Source: Perkinsus olseni (Eukaryota; Perkinsozoa; Perkinsida; Perkinsidae). From it: a DNA stretch of 19,841 bases. The stretch covers positions 1 to 19,841 of the forward strand of contig JABANP010000742.1 in NCBI GenBank assembly GCA_013115135.1, written 5' to 3'. Shown here one piece after another: positions 1 to 9,246 of the stretch. Position 1 is the first letter of the stretch; each line of letters begins with the position of its first letter. The translations under genes and the position numbers were made by a program. The notes under the pieces are model-generated. The model was not told the DNA's origin, did not search any database, and saw only the letters and a program-made list of their open reading frames with translations.

Positions 1-522
1 ACCACACAACGCCTGGAACGGAAGGGTCACAGATTATCGGGAACGTTCACCCCCTCTGTCTGCGGAGCGTGTCGTTTCCACTGTTAACGCAAGAGAGCTC
101 AAAAGTACGATGAGACTATCACCACTTTCAATTATCATCAGCATGCAAGGCAGCGAAGCACGCCATGGATTGTCGTCTGGTCAAGGCCCATCTCTTCCTA
201 GCCTTCGCCAAGGTTAACTGAGAAATGCCTAAGGCGTGGGTTCAATTCCCGGAGCCAAGTATCCCGGGTTCCGCATCCAAGAGTCGTTTTACCCTCCCAC
301 GCTCTAACAAAGTGATGCTACTCGGAAAGGTCGACAAATGGCCTTGCAAAAGTCCGAACTTCACTTGGTTCCCGGGCGGAGCGGTAAACTTCAACAGCAG
401 CAATTATCAACTGCCCATACACGATTCTGTCGGGAGAGAAGGAAATCTTCCGGCCGACGATGACCTCGGTCTGAGAGCATCATTCCTTGGCTTGATGAAC
501 AGGGCCTATTTAACAGGCTGAA
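1..522. other. Non-coding flank downstream of the phosphodiesterase gene
   Basis: No convincing gene is visible. A 98-codon plus-strand open frame (225-521) has no recognisable motif and looks like chance. The stretch around 232-262 resembles the T-arm and B box of a tRNA (GGTTCAATTCC), but no matching acceptor stem or anticodon arm can be folded. The region probably includes the 3' UTR of the gene ending at 523. Confidence 0.5.
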
Positions 523-3500
523 CTAATCTCCCTCAGAAAGGTGCATCGGTGATGCTAGTCTAACTAAGCCGTACTGTCGTAGGCGTTGGACTTCAAGCTC
601 ACACACACAAGCTCGATAGGTCGAACGTACCAGTGCCTCCTCTTCGACCTCCGGAGAATCTTTGACCGATTTGAACCGGTTAATATTGTCCACAATACAC
701 CCGTCGACTCCTAGACGACGTATCTGAGTGTCGACTCCCTCAACTGTGCTGTTCTCTTCACCGTATGTGTATCTGAGGAACCAAAAGGTCCCCGGTTCGA
801 TCCCCGCAGCAGTCATCTGTCTTACAACAGGAGATCTTTCCGCTTGCACTCTTTCGCCCATTCTTTGTTATTCATAATCCAATTAACTTCGCCACAGATT
901 CCCGTGAGCTCCGTCGCCACGCAAAAGTCAATCGCCGCGTATGGATTCGCCTGGAAAAAACAACTCAGCGGATAAATTGAAATTTGTTGAAACGCCAACC
1001 GAGTTGAGTTTAACTAAATTTTATACATCATTGAGGATTCATTTTTTCTTCTTGAAAGTCGGCCCATTAGGCACTATCGCCATCTTGATTTACTTTCAAT
1101 ACCCTATAGATTACGATACCCCTGGGGTATGCTGCCGCCACCAGGGTGGAACATTCGAAAAATAGCAACGAGGCCTCACCCAGACAAACGCCGAGGGGGA
1201 CCCTATATACGCGCAATACCGACCTTATAGTAAAAGGGCCTCCCTGAGGTATTCGACATCCTCGCTTTTCCTCTTTAGCAGTGAAATCGATAGTCATACA
1301 GTTCGTAAGTTAAGTTTCAAGTAATCATCATTTCCCTATGATCAACGATCTCGCGTTAACTCAGGTGACCGTGCGTAGCCCTGACAAGGCCCTCCTGGCC
1401 GAATCCTGAGCCGATTGTGGGCATTAATATACCTCGAATGGCAAGGATCGACGGCAAATAGCCTTAGATATATCAGTAGTCCAGGTATGATTAATCAAAT
1501 ATAATACCACACCAAAGATTCCACTCTCATTTCTGTCGACACCCCCTTACACTGCGAACATCAGTAAAGTCCACCTCGGTGTTATCATGCTCATCCTCGT
1601 ATCCAAACCACACGTTGAATATAACAGGAAATCGGGCCTGCTTCCGTCTAAGAGTCACGCACAGCTCGGGGTCGAACGAGGAGAACATGAACCTGACAAG
1701 AGGACGGGATTTGAAAATTTCCGGGAAATTGCAAGCTGACATTCTCTCCTGAGACATGCCAAAGTTCACCACATCTTGCAAGATCACATCGACGACGGTG
1801 TTTCTGCTGTGACACGACCTCGAGGGGAATCTTCTGACCGTTTCAGGTGTCGGGTATCTAAGATTGAAGCAAGCATAAGCTGGAGATATCTTAGGTTGAA
1901 GCAAGCATAAGCTAGAGGATACCCAAGCTCACTTTATCTCAACGAGAGCCCCCAGACTGTTGGGCGTCCCCTCCAGCACACAGCGAAGCGTCGGTAGCCC
2001 ATCGTGCATGTTGATAACACTAGAGCGTTGCTCCACCTCGCTCGACGAGTTCCCACGTAGCAGCCCCAGCGAGCTCTCACACCGGTTGTAGGTGACGAAA
2101 GACGTAGCACGACGGGAGTTCTTCGACAGGGCAACAGGCGCGACACTCTGAGTGGAATAGGAGATCATCTACTAACGGCAGGTGATAGTCACCCTTCTCG
2201 ATCGGGCTTGGTGATGGCGGCGATCCTTGCGGCTCCTCGAGGTCTCGTCCATGGCCGTCAGGCCCTCCTTGGAGAGAGCTGTGATCGGAAGAGTTACAGA
2301 CTGGCCGTAGGAGGCTGTTATTTGCAAGTCATGATAGACCATTGGCTGCTTGTCCGAAGTGAGGAAGACGTCGAATTCAACCTAACGAAAATCCACTCCA
2401 ACCATACCGCCGCCCCCCCATGTGAACTCTCATCTCCCCCAAAGGCCAAATGTACTCAGTATGTGAGTGCGGACCGAGGCACACTGGTCCAGGAAGCCTC
2501 AATTTACGCATGTGGCATAGTGGCCTCATTCTTGCATGCGGAATTTACTTCACGTTGACGGACCGTACCCCAGCGCCACTGTCTTACAGCATTAGCGCCG
2601 TATTTGGCAGCCTGATTGAACGCCAACAGCGTATTCTCCCGGATCCTGGACCCCTGTTCGTCGCTCCCAATGCCACGGTGCCCAATGATCATCACATCCT
2701 TGGTCTGTCTCGCATTCCTCAGAGGCCCACCAAGGGCCTCGTGATAAAATTCACTCAGCTGGGCTATGACGACAAATCGAAGGTCTATAGTACCAACTTT
2801 CCGCCAAGACGTGGGATGGTACAGCTCCCGCACCTGTGAGCATACGGGCTTGCATGAAGCAACGCAACCTGCGGCTTACAATGAGGTTTGTCGAGCTGCA
2901 TGACTGTATCTCGGACAGGTCCTCGAAGCCGATAGTAGTGCCTGTTACGTTAATTAACTCGGAGGTCCTCCGCCGGAAGGCCGTGCCATGATGCCCAGGA
3001 CATCGCGAATGCACGACTCAGAGTTCTGTCGTCGGAGTGCCCCTTTGTGCGAGTAGAATCGCTCTCAAAGCCTGCGGCATAACATTCTAGGAATATTGCG
3101 TTCAATTGTGGTAGCTATTCTTTAGGTGATCGAGTTAACTGAGTACAACACTATTGAATGAACAGCACCGAGTTCGCAGTACCAAATTTCTCACGATACT
3201 CATGTTCTCATGCAGGACATCACCTCCGGGACTTTCCTGACTGGATGAAAAAGCGTGAGAGAAGTTTCGAACTACTGCAACAACAGCAGCAAAGCATACG
3301 AATCCGTGGCACTTTTTAGAGACGCCACCCGTGTTAAACAGCGCTTACGACCTACGATGTTGGCGCTGAGAAGAGCATCAAATTGTTATGTATCAATTGC
3401 TATGCTCAGCAGGACACCTCCTTTGGGACTTTCCTCACGCTCGCATTGGATAGAAAAGAGAAACAACGAAGCTCTGAACTTGGCCCTTACCCGACAAAAT

Positions 3501-4245
3501 GAAAATACTAGTAAAGCAGCAGTAAAGCATACGAAGCCAGAATACAGCTGAGACGGTCCACTAGGATCGAACAGCACTTACGGCCGATGATGTCCTCCGG
3601 TGATGCAGCTCTCACGAGTTCAATCGCTGCACTCTCCGAGAAGCTCAGACACTCAGCCGAGGGGCCGCAACCTTCCTCACTGGTGTCACCATTCCGTATC
3701 ACCACTTTGCGAGCTCGACTATCTTCACCACTATCGAATAGAGTCACACGGAGGAAGTAACTGGCAGAGTGAATCTCTCATTACCCGAGCTGGCCGACGG
3801 TAGCTTCTGTGCATAGCCTCATGTTCAGAGGCTCCAAGGGCCAGGGTCGTCGAGTACGTAAAACCAAAGCGGTCTGTCCGCTTTTTTCACAGTGCGCAAC
3901 GGTGGAAATTGTTTACACAACACCCGAGGGTCTCAGAGTCAGAACCGAAATTGTCAGAGTTGAAATTTCCACGGACAAAACCTAACAGACTTACTCGTTG
4001 TTAGTAGCGTTGTCATCGTCAATCAGTTCCACACAATCTCCTGGAGCTTCTACGAAAATATGACAGCGGCTGGCCACGCCGTCTTCGACCTCTGACTCGG
4101 AAGAGCTCTCCTCAACGACGTGGGACTCTTCTTCATCTTCGAAGGCGACCTTTCTCTCTGGGGAGCCGCCAGAAACGGTGTCAGAGATTGATGACCAGCT
4201 GTTGTGTGAAGACGCTGTGACGGGACGAGCTGTGGGGTGGGACAT
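523..4245 (-). CDS. Glycerophosphodiester phosphodiesterase, GDE1/GPCPD1-like, nine-exon model
   Basis: Predicted to hydrolyse glycerophosphodiesters such as glycerophosphocholine to glycerol-3-phosphate and an alcohol. Exons on the minus strand: 3995-4245, 3582-3760, 2880-3016, 2588-2833, 2193-2381, 1933-2147, 1551-1857, 826-950, 523-772. All have GT donors and AG acceptors, phases agree, and the total is 1899 nt (632 aa). The last seven exons are well supported. Catalytic motifs in order are GHRG (about residues 240-243), ENT (255-257), VEFD (272-275), YHD (287-289), VEIKYP (403-408), FSSFDP (464-469) and GVDGCIVD near the end. The SSFDP and KQ..PV pattern is typical of the GDE1/GPCPD1 branch, as is the beta-rich GTIDLRFVV stretch before the catalytic domain. 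There is no signal peptide, so a cytosolic enzyme is likely. The first two exons are inferred only from splice sites and phase. The start ATG at 4245 follows an in-frame TAG three codons upstream. Confidence 0.82.
951..1550 (-). other. Unusually long (600-bp) intron of the phosphodiesterase gene
   Basis: The donor GTAAGG at 1550 and the acceptor TTTTTTCCAG at 951 join in phase 0 and place the conserved segments next to each other with no gap. Most other introns in this gene are 45-75 bp (one is 206 bp). I see no coding segment or clear transposon termini inside, although the size suggests inserted sequence. Confidence 0.55.
1856..1919 (-). repeat. Tandem 32-bp duplication spanning a 3' splice site
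   Basis: Two adjacent copies share the 18-mer TTGAAGCAAGCATAAGCT on the plus strand (1864-1881 and 1896-1913). On the minus strand each copy supplies a pyrimidine-containing tract and an AG acceptor (exon starts 1857 and 1889). Only the acceptor giving an exon start at 1857 keeps the phosphodiesterase frame and the EIKYP motif. The other adds 32 nt and shifts the frame. Confidence 0.75.
3017..3581 (-). repeat. Long intron holding degenerate copies of an exon end and donor site
   Basis: In the gene model this is a 565-bp intron. Inside it are diverged copies of the end of the preceding exon and its donor. The segment with GTAAG-TGCTGTT next to 3581 recurs about 233 bp away, near 3338-3350, as GTAAG-CGCTGTT. 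The motif AAAGCATACGAA occurs at 3291 and 3524 (offset 233). GGACTTTCCT occurs at 3229 and 3426 (offset 197). The copies contain in-frame stops and are not credible exons now. They look like decayed tandem exon duplications. Confidence 0.5.
3995..4245 (-). CDS. Tentative first exon of the phosphodiesterase: acidic, serine-rich N-terminus
   Basis: The frame opens at ATG 4245, just after an in-frame TAG, and runs 83 codons to a strong donor GTAAGT at 3994. The product is rich in Ser, Glu and Asp, with an acidic core (EDEEES, then SSSESEVEDG) that looks disordered. It ends in phase 2 and joins in frame to the next candidate exon at 3760 (acceptor TGCCAG), which ends at 3582 in phase 1 before a GTAAGT donor. 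That exon in turn can join in frame to the acceptor at 3017. The join is inferred from phase only. The exon could instead belong to a separate small gene. Confidence 0.4.
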
Positions 4246-5414
4246 GAAGCACTAGAGCCAGTCAAAGACCTCGAGCTTCTACTGGCAAGACAGAAAGGGT
4301 TGCAGACCGTTCGAGAGACGTTGGCTGCTGTTGGCAGCCAAACATTGAACTCCTCCTCTGTCACAGAAAAATGCTTCTGATGACGGTGATGACCACAGGC
4401 TGTGGTCCACAGCGGTGCGGTGTCACAAAGCAAGCATAGTCAGCGGTTGTGAGAAACCGCCAACTAACGAAAGGTGGGGTGATGGGAACGCTACAGAAAG
4501 TCCCTAACTGAACACATCGTTGCTAGTCTAAGTAAGCCGGAACCGACGTTAGACTACACACTTACACACATGAGGAAAGAACCTTGAGACTAGCTCTAAT
4601 CAATCAAGCTAAATTAGTGTGAAGCAGAGGCAGACCGATACCGCGAAGTGCATCACCGATGCCGAGGGCGGTTCTTCAAGCTCATCAGCCTCTTGATAAC
4701 GAGAAGCATTCTTTAACACCCTCAGGATTGTTAACCACCGCCACCTGAGTTCGTCGGAACTTCCGACGAAGAAGGGATCAACTCGTATATAGTCTGGAAT
4801 CTGTCGTCGCCTGACCGTTGTAGGGATCAGCAGCGTCAGCCATTGTACGTGTGTACCTGATAGTTTGGTGAGCGTGCTGGCTCAATTTTGCCCACCCTCT
4901 GCCACCCGGGTAATTTTACTGTCTGTATCTTGGACGTGCGATCCACAGCTGTCGGTGGATGGCAGTCCGATGGCCCAGATTTGATCGGCAGGGCGGGACG
5001 AGTCGAGTTGACGAGTTTTGGGTGGGAAGCTGCGATCGGGCCTAGGTTTGCATGATCACGACTGTGTTGTTATTTCCTTTTTGACTCAACAAAACCATGC
5101 TTCAGCCAGTAACAGGGATATAGGAAGAAATACTGATCTGAAGCTCAAATATGCACCACAATATCGTAATAACATTAAAACAAAGTCGTCTAGCGAGGAG
5201 GGACAAATGCACAACCTAGCTCAGAGAGATGGTTGCAAAGGAAGAAGATCTCTAAGGAATACGAGAAGGGTTCTTCCTTCAGTGACAAGGCCGCTGATTC
5301 TGTAGTTCAAGATAAAGATTATATTAGTGCTTAGTATGGAGACTAAAGCTCGAGCTCTTCGTTCTTGTTTGATACTACTCGGAAACTAACGCGTATGTTG
5401 GGTAGGTTGCGCGA
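4246..5414. other. Intergenic region, no supported gene
   Basis: Open frames at 4050-4433 (minus) and 5018-5305 (plus) carry no recognisable motifs. The part just upstream of 4245 should hold the promoter and 5' UTR of the phosphodiesterase; AG dinucleotides such as TTGCCAG and CTCTAG shortly before the ATG could serve as trans-splice acceptors if the organism uses a spliced leader. Positions 4505-4570 resemble the 3' coding end of the phosphodiesterase gene. A perfect inverted repeat lies at 4750-4770. Confidence 0.5.
4750..4770. repeat. Perfect 10-bp inverted repeat, 1-nt spacer
   Basis: TTCGTCGGAA, then C, then TTCCGACGAA. Both arms match perfectly. It could be a hairpin or a dimeric protein-binding site between divergently spaced genes. 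No partner site is evident nearby. Confidence 0.7.
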
Positions 5415-5537
5415 ATGATGCAAGCTTCGCTCCTTCTCCGAGAAGGCCTAGTATTAGCATTGCTGCTTTCTGCAGTGTTCAACAACACCGATTCTGTGTC
5501 TAAAGGAAAATGTCGTCGTCTGCTGTTTGGACAATGA
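5415..5537 (+). CDS. Small ORF (40 aa) with a signal-peptide-like N-terminus
   Basis: Two consecutive ATGs (5415, 5418) begin a 40-residue frame with a short polar start, a hydrophobic core (LVLALLLSAVF) and a hydrophilic tail ending in a basic, cysteine-containing segment before TGA. This is the layout of a secretory signal, and it could be a tiny secreted peptide or the first exon of a larger gene. No clear GT donor keeps the frame open, no family is recognised, and a short chance frame is quite possible. Confidence 0.2.
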   Translation: MMQASLLLREGLVLALLLSAVFNNTDSVSKGKCRRLLFGQ

Positions 5538-5940
5538 AGGTTCATCACCTCCAAAATGGAAGATCAATTCTGTCATGTCGTGATTTGTCTATCCCAATAT
5601 CTTTCCCTCGAACGCTGAGTTGAATCGTTTTTGTCCTGATCGTTAGTACCGTGGGAGGACTCCGGTTCAGTGGGGTCCATGCTGCGTTCGCTAGTCTTAT
5701 CTTCATGGTCGTCGTCCGCTATGAGCGGACCGCTATGTCGGTAAATTATTAGGTGATTTGCCGCCCTTCAAGATCGACAATGCTCTCCTGGCAAGTCACC
5801 TCTCATGTCTCATTAGTCATGCTAAAGAGCGTATCTTTTGGGGACGGTTTCTGGTCTTAGGGAGTCTCTTAATTTCTAAAGTAGCGTTGAGTTCAAGTCC
5901 AATCAGTGTTGTGAACTCCCTCCGTCATGGGTACCATAAT
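5538..5940. other. Intergenic region downstream of the transporter
   Basis: No supported gene. A 62-codon plus-strand frame (5758-5946) has no motif. The stretch next to 5940 is probably the 3' UTR of the minus-strand transporter. Confidence 0.5.
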
Positions 5941-7575
5941 TTATGATACTTTCGTGTAATTCTCAAGCGGGGAACCGGAGGTCGCTGAGGCGTCATCGCC
6001 GTCGGCAAAGATACGCTCATTCATCCTTGCATTTGGAATCAACCACAGAAAGAAGAGCGACGTGACGCTGATTCCTATCAAAATCAAGGACACGATCCAC
6101 AGGTTGTCGAACGTGGCAGACTCATCGACGCCAGGGAGGCCTCGTGGGACAACTCCAAGAAGTTCACTGATGTAGCCCGAGATGGGAGGAGTGACGTTCT
6201 GGCTGTAGTTGGACAAGGACGCCAATAGAGCGAACATAGTGGCTTCCATGTTCTTCGGGCACAAGTGAGACAGGATGAGAAATCCCGGCATGAACTGTAT
6301 GATAGAGACCGCGGACACCAATGCGGTGCTGCCAATGACAAAGACCTGATCGGGTATCCCTATGCGAAGGTTGAGACGTGAGAAGACTATAGGGTCTCCC
6401 AGTTGCATCACGATCAGCATCACGGTCATCGTCCAGTAAACTGTGCGATACTTCCAGTTTTTCATGAACTTTCCAAAAGCAAAAATGGCAAGAACGGAGC
6501 AGAGCTGGCCGACTGTCCCCAAGACTGAGCCGTAGAAGATATCGGAGAAGTGGGGACCGGCGGGGTACTGCTGCTCATCGTTGGTGAAGAAGTAGATAGA
6601 AGGACCACCAACGGAAATTGTGGTCACTTGGGATATGGCATTGAAAAGCATAAGCTTCCCAATCACCGGTTTCATGACGCAAAAAGCACTGCCAGTGAGA
6701 AGGGTGACAGTCAAAATGGCGGTGACGAAGGCGACCGTATTAGACTGAGCAGCCAAGGTGATTATAGAATACCCGACTGCTGTGAGCCCAACGACGACAG
6801 ACAGAATGGCGACAGCCTTCTGATCGCCCCACAGATGTGTACGATGGGCCTTGGCTTCCTCCTTGGTCACGCGGCTTTCCTCGAAGAAGTTGAGGCACGC
6901 TGGTATGATGACTGTTGAGGAAGTGAATATCGTGGTCAACATAGCCCACTGAGCGCCACCCAGCCCCCAGACACCCTCGGCATACTCGACGATGAAACCG
7001 ACGAGGAGGGTGGCGATCAGACCCAGTAGCTGGTTACCAGCCCAGACATAGCTGACCAACGCCGGCCCCGAATCGGGAACGCCGGCCAGAAGGCGAGAGT
7101 ACACGGCTTCGGCTAGCAGATCATATCCCATCAGTTGCAGATTTGCCATGAAAAACCCAACCGTCGCAATCGGGGCGTTACTTTCAACCAGCTCGAGAGA
7201 CACCGTGAGAATCGTACCACCCAGGCCGAGGAGGCTCAGTATAATCATATAAGGGAGCTTATGGTAACCGAATATGGGAAGGGAATCCGAGATGACCCCC
7301 AACCACGGCTTCATCGCCCAAGGCATGAAAATGACGGAGTACAAGCGGTCCATGTCGGGGCCGTTGACATTCATGGCTCGGAAGTAGAAGCGAACACTCG
7401 AAGCGAGCATGACGTAGCTATAGCCTTTGGCCCAGTGGTTCGTAAAGTGCAGCAGCAAAATGAGTTTCCATCCAAAATGCTTGCATAGCATCGAGATCGC
7501 CCCGACCACGGGGATCTTCTCGATCAGGCTTGCTCGAGCTGCGGAAGTCCGGGAAAATGCGGCCGGGAGGGACAT
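5941..7575 (-). CDS. Folate-biopterin transporter, BT1 family
   Basis: An intact 544-residue, polytopic membrane protein of the BT1 family (major facilitator superfamily), which moves folates or pterins across the plasma membrane or an organelle membrane. About a dozen hydrophobic segments are spread along the sequence, between a short N-terminus and a hydrophilic, acidic and serine-rich C-terminal tail. The family hallmark loop PW-x2-KP-x2-G-x3-D appears as MPWAMKPWLGVISD at about residues 84-97, following the first membrane segment (WKLILLLHFTNHWAKG). Length fits the family. The start is the first in-frame ATG (7575-7573). The frame stays open upstream to a GTG at 7770, but that stretch includes a duplicated 101-bp segment and is not BT1-like, so it is more likely leader sequence. 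A possible leader acceptor (GGCAG) lies about 20 nt before the ATG. No introns are needed. The exact substrate cannot be read from the sequence. Confidence 0.93.
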   Translation of the reverse strand: MSLPAAFSRTSAARASLIEKIPVVGAISMLCKHFGWKLILLLHFTNHWAKGYSYVMLASSVRFYFRAMNVNGPDMDRLYSVIFMPWAMKPWLGVISDSLPIFGYHKLPYMIILSLLGLGGTILTVSLELVESNAPIATVGFFMANLQLMGYDLLAEAVYSRLLAGVPDSGPALVSYVWAGNQLLGLIATLLVGFIVEYAEGVWGLGGAQWAMLTTIFTSSTVIIPACLNFFEESRVTKEEAKAHRTHLWGDQKAVAILSVVVGLTAVGYSIITLAAQSNTVAFVTAILTVTLLTGSAFCVMKPVIGKLMLFNAISQVTTISVGGPSIYFFTNDEQQYPAGPHFSDIFYGSVLGTVGQLCSVLAIFAFGKFMKNWKYRTVYWTMTVMLIVMQLGDPIVFSRLNLRIGIPDQVFVIGSTALVSAVSIIQFMPGFLILSHLCPKNMEATMFALLASLSNYSQNVTPPISGYISELLGVVPRGLPGVDESATFDNLWIVSLILIGISVTSLFFLWLIPNARMNERIFADGDDASATSGSPLENYTKVS

Positions 7576-7685
7576 AGCCGAAAGTGATGACCAACGCCTG
7601 CCATTGGGGTGCACGACACCGCTTGTGCGTGAGACTCGACTATAGCAGTCCCGACCCACTGCCGATCGGCAACTAAGGAGGGAGC

Positions 7686-7786
7686 GTTCGCACGCCCAGC
7701 ACTCCGGTGCAATGGCAGACGGGCCGGCGTTGCTCCTTGGCCTGTCGTCCTCAACAGAGGCACGTGACACATGCCCTGTTCAGGTG
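7686..7786 (-). repeat. 101-bp direct repeat, copy A (5' flank of the transporter)
   Basis: Identical to 8233-8333 except for one base (C versus G, near 7727 and 8274). It includes a CACGTG palindrome and an ATG at 7772 that opens an 82-codon frame overlapping, out of frame, the transporter start. Sequence on either side of the two copies is unrelated. It may be a duplicated promoter or leader segment. Confidence 0.9.
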
Positions 7787-8232
7787 TGCCATAACCGTCC
7801 CTTTCTCCCAGTCCCCGCAGTCAGAGGTTTCATGTGCAAGGAAGGCCGCAGGCTTTACTGAGGGTGAAACCATCGCGGCAGGGGACGTAGTCACACAATC
7901 CTGCACTACTTAAGCTAGTCGTTTCCGATGATGATACTTGTTCTAGCTGCGTTACGATCACCGATTTCTGGAGTGGTAATTTGTGCATGGCAGTCGCGAG
8001 GAGTGGTCCTGCGGAGACGCGTGGACCACCTTCCAACTGCCTCTCTTCTCAGTTTCTCTATGCTACGTCGGCGTGAGCGGGTCTGCGACATTCCGCGTGA
8101 CCTGCCCGCTGCCTTCCCGGGTGGAATTCAACCCTCCCACCCTCAACCTAAACCGAGACTGCGGGTGAGCCATGGTAGCCCTGGCATCAAGGGTTCCCAG
8201 GCTGGACGAGTCCAGTGTTTGGGTGCTTGCGT
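7787..8232. other. Spacer between the two 101-bp repeats, no supported gene
   Basis: Short open frames occur on both strands (for example 7928-8314 plus and 7830-8036 minus), but none has a recognisable domain. It probably carries the transporter promoter, and may be the remnant of a duplicated gene 5' region. Confidence 0.45.
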
Positions 8233-8333
8233 GTTCGCACGCCCAGCACTCCGGTGCAATGGCAGACGGGCCGGGGTTGCTCCTTGGCCTGTCGTCCTCA
8301 ACAGAGGCACGTGACACATGCCCTGTTCAGGTG
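8233..8333 (-). repeat. 101-bp direct repeat, copy B
   Basis: Second copy of the segment at 7686-7786, 99% identical and in the same orientation, 547 bp upstream of copy A relative to the transporter. The matching open frame continues as unrelated sequence to 8063, so no second transporter follows it. Confidence 0.9.
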
Positions 8334-8840
8334 GCGTAAATACTCTATTTCAAACACGCGACGCTGTCACAAAACCTCCCGTGCCAGCACAAAACTGCGC
8401 TGCTGTTAAGTTCTATTAGCCTCCCGACAGCAGCTGCTGCGCAGCTGTTATGACGATACTGTGCAAGCGCGCGCACGGCGAGCTAACTGCGGTACAATCA
8501 GGCGCTAGTCAGGTTGACGAGGGCTGCACCGGGCTGTCGGGGCTGTTAAACCGTTCCTTCGTTCACGCTATTCGTATTATACTAAAAGCGTTTTTCAGCA
8601 GCCGACCTCACTGCTTTCACTAAGTAACTCAAACTGATCACAGGTTCGAAACTATTTATTAAAAATTGGCTGGTGCGAACCGCAACAAGCGATAGCATAG
8701 TAGGAAATTATTTATGTACGGTATTATTGACTTGTAATCGAGGAACTTGCATAGATACGTAAACTCCCCTCTTCCCTTCCTCTTGATTGTGTGCTTCCAC
8801 CCGAATGTACTGCGCCCTCGGATTCTCTCGTAGTCTTCGA
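8334..8840. other. Intergenic region between the transporter and the coiled-coil gene
   Basis: No supported gene. GC-rich short palindromes (CAGCAGCTGCTG near 8430) and AT-rich stretches are present. The minus-strand frame at 8659-9087 has no recognisable domain. Confidence 0.45.
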
Positions 8841-9000
8841 TCAGAGAGGCCGATACCTGCGCTCGCATTCGGCCCCCACTTCTCCCTTGGCAAAAGCGAC
8901 ACGGTCGATGTACGCGACGAAATTCATGGGCTCCCCCGAAAGACGATATGACTTTGATAAGATGCCTAGACGTCCTGGAGCTATATCGCTCATACACGAG
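8841..9000 (-). CDS. Possible terminal exon of the coiled-coil gene (alternative end)
   Basis: Exon 7 of the coiled-coil gene contains a strong donor (AAG/GTGAGA at 9250) just before its TGA. If it is used, the next phase-compatible acceptor GCTTCAG lets an exon start at 9000 and run 53 codons to a stop at 8841. The encoded segment (containing NFVAYIDRVAFAKGEVG) is not low-complexity but matches no family I know. This would be the only non-phase-0 intron in the gene, which argues against it. The choice between this end and the TGA at 9247 is open. Confidence 0.25.
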
Positions 9001-9246
9001 CTGAAGCTTCCTGGTGCGTGTACTGCGCAGGGAGATGTTTTTGGCCGACAGACCTGTCGAATTACTCGCGAGTACACCAGTTGTCATGCCAGGTTACCAT
9101 TATTTTTATCCTCAGTACTGGACCCGATTTTATCTCTTGATTTATTCGCAAGTACCTAAGACGACCTGTCGAAAGGATGTCCATAACAGCGAGAAGCAAC
9201 CTGTACTCACTTACTTCGCGGAAGTGTGATTTTATCGTGTCTGTTC

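Noticed and set aside
224..262. tRNA-like T-arm/B box (GGTTCAATTCC) on the plus strand
   Set aside because: The T-stem is one pair short, and no acceptor stem or anticodon arm can be formed with the upstream sequence.
786..806. Second tRNA-like box (GGTTCGATCCCCG) on the plus strand
   Set aside because: It lies in an intron of the phosphodiesterase gene, the T-stem arms are not complementary, and no cloverleaf is possible.
2208..2839. Overlapping plus-strand frames
   Set aside because: They are antisense to phosphodiesterase exons whose catalytic motifs are clear on the minus strand.
5018..5305. 95-codon plus-strand frame
   Set aside because: Its composition is unremarkable, it has no motif, and no splice-supported neighbours are seen.
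7576..7770. N-terminal 65-residue extension of the transporter (GTG start)
   Set aside because: There is no ATG, it resembles no BT1 protein, and it overlaps the duplicated 101-bp block. The first in-frame ATG at 7575 sits just before the conserved region.
8659..9087. 142-codon minus-strand frame as a separate gene
   Set aside because: No recognisable domain, a non-ATG opening and an overlap with a better spliced candidate frame (8841-9000).
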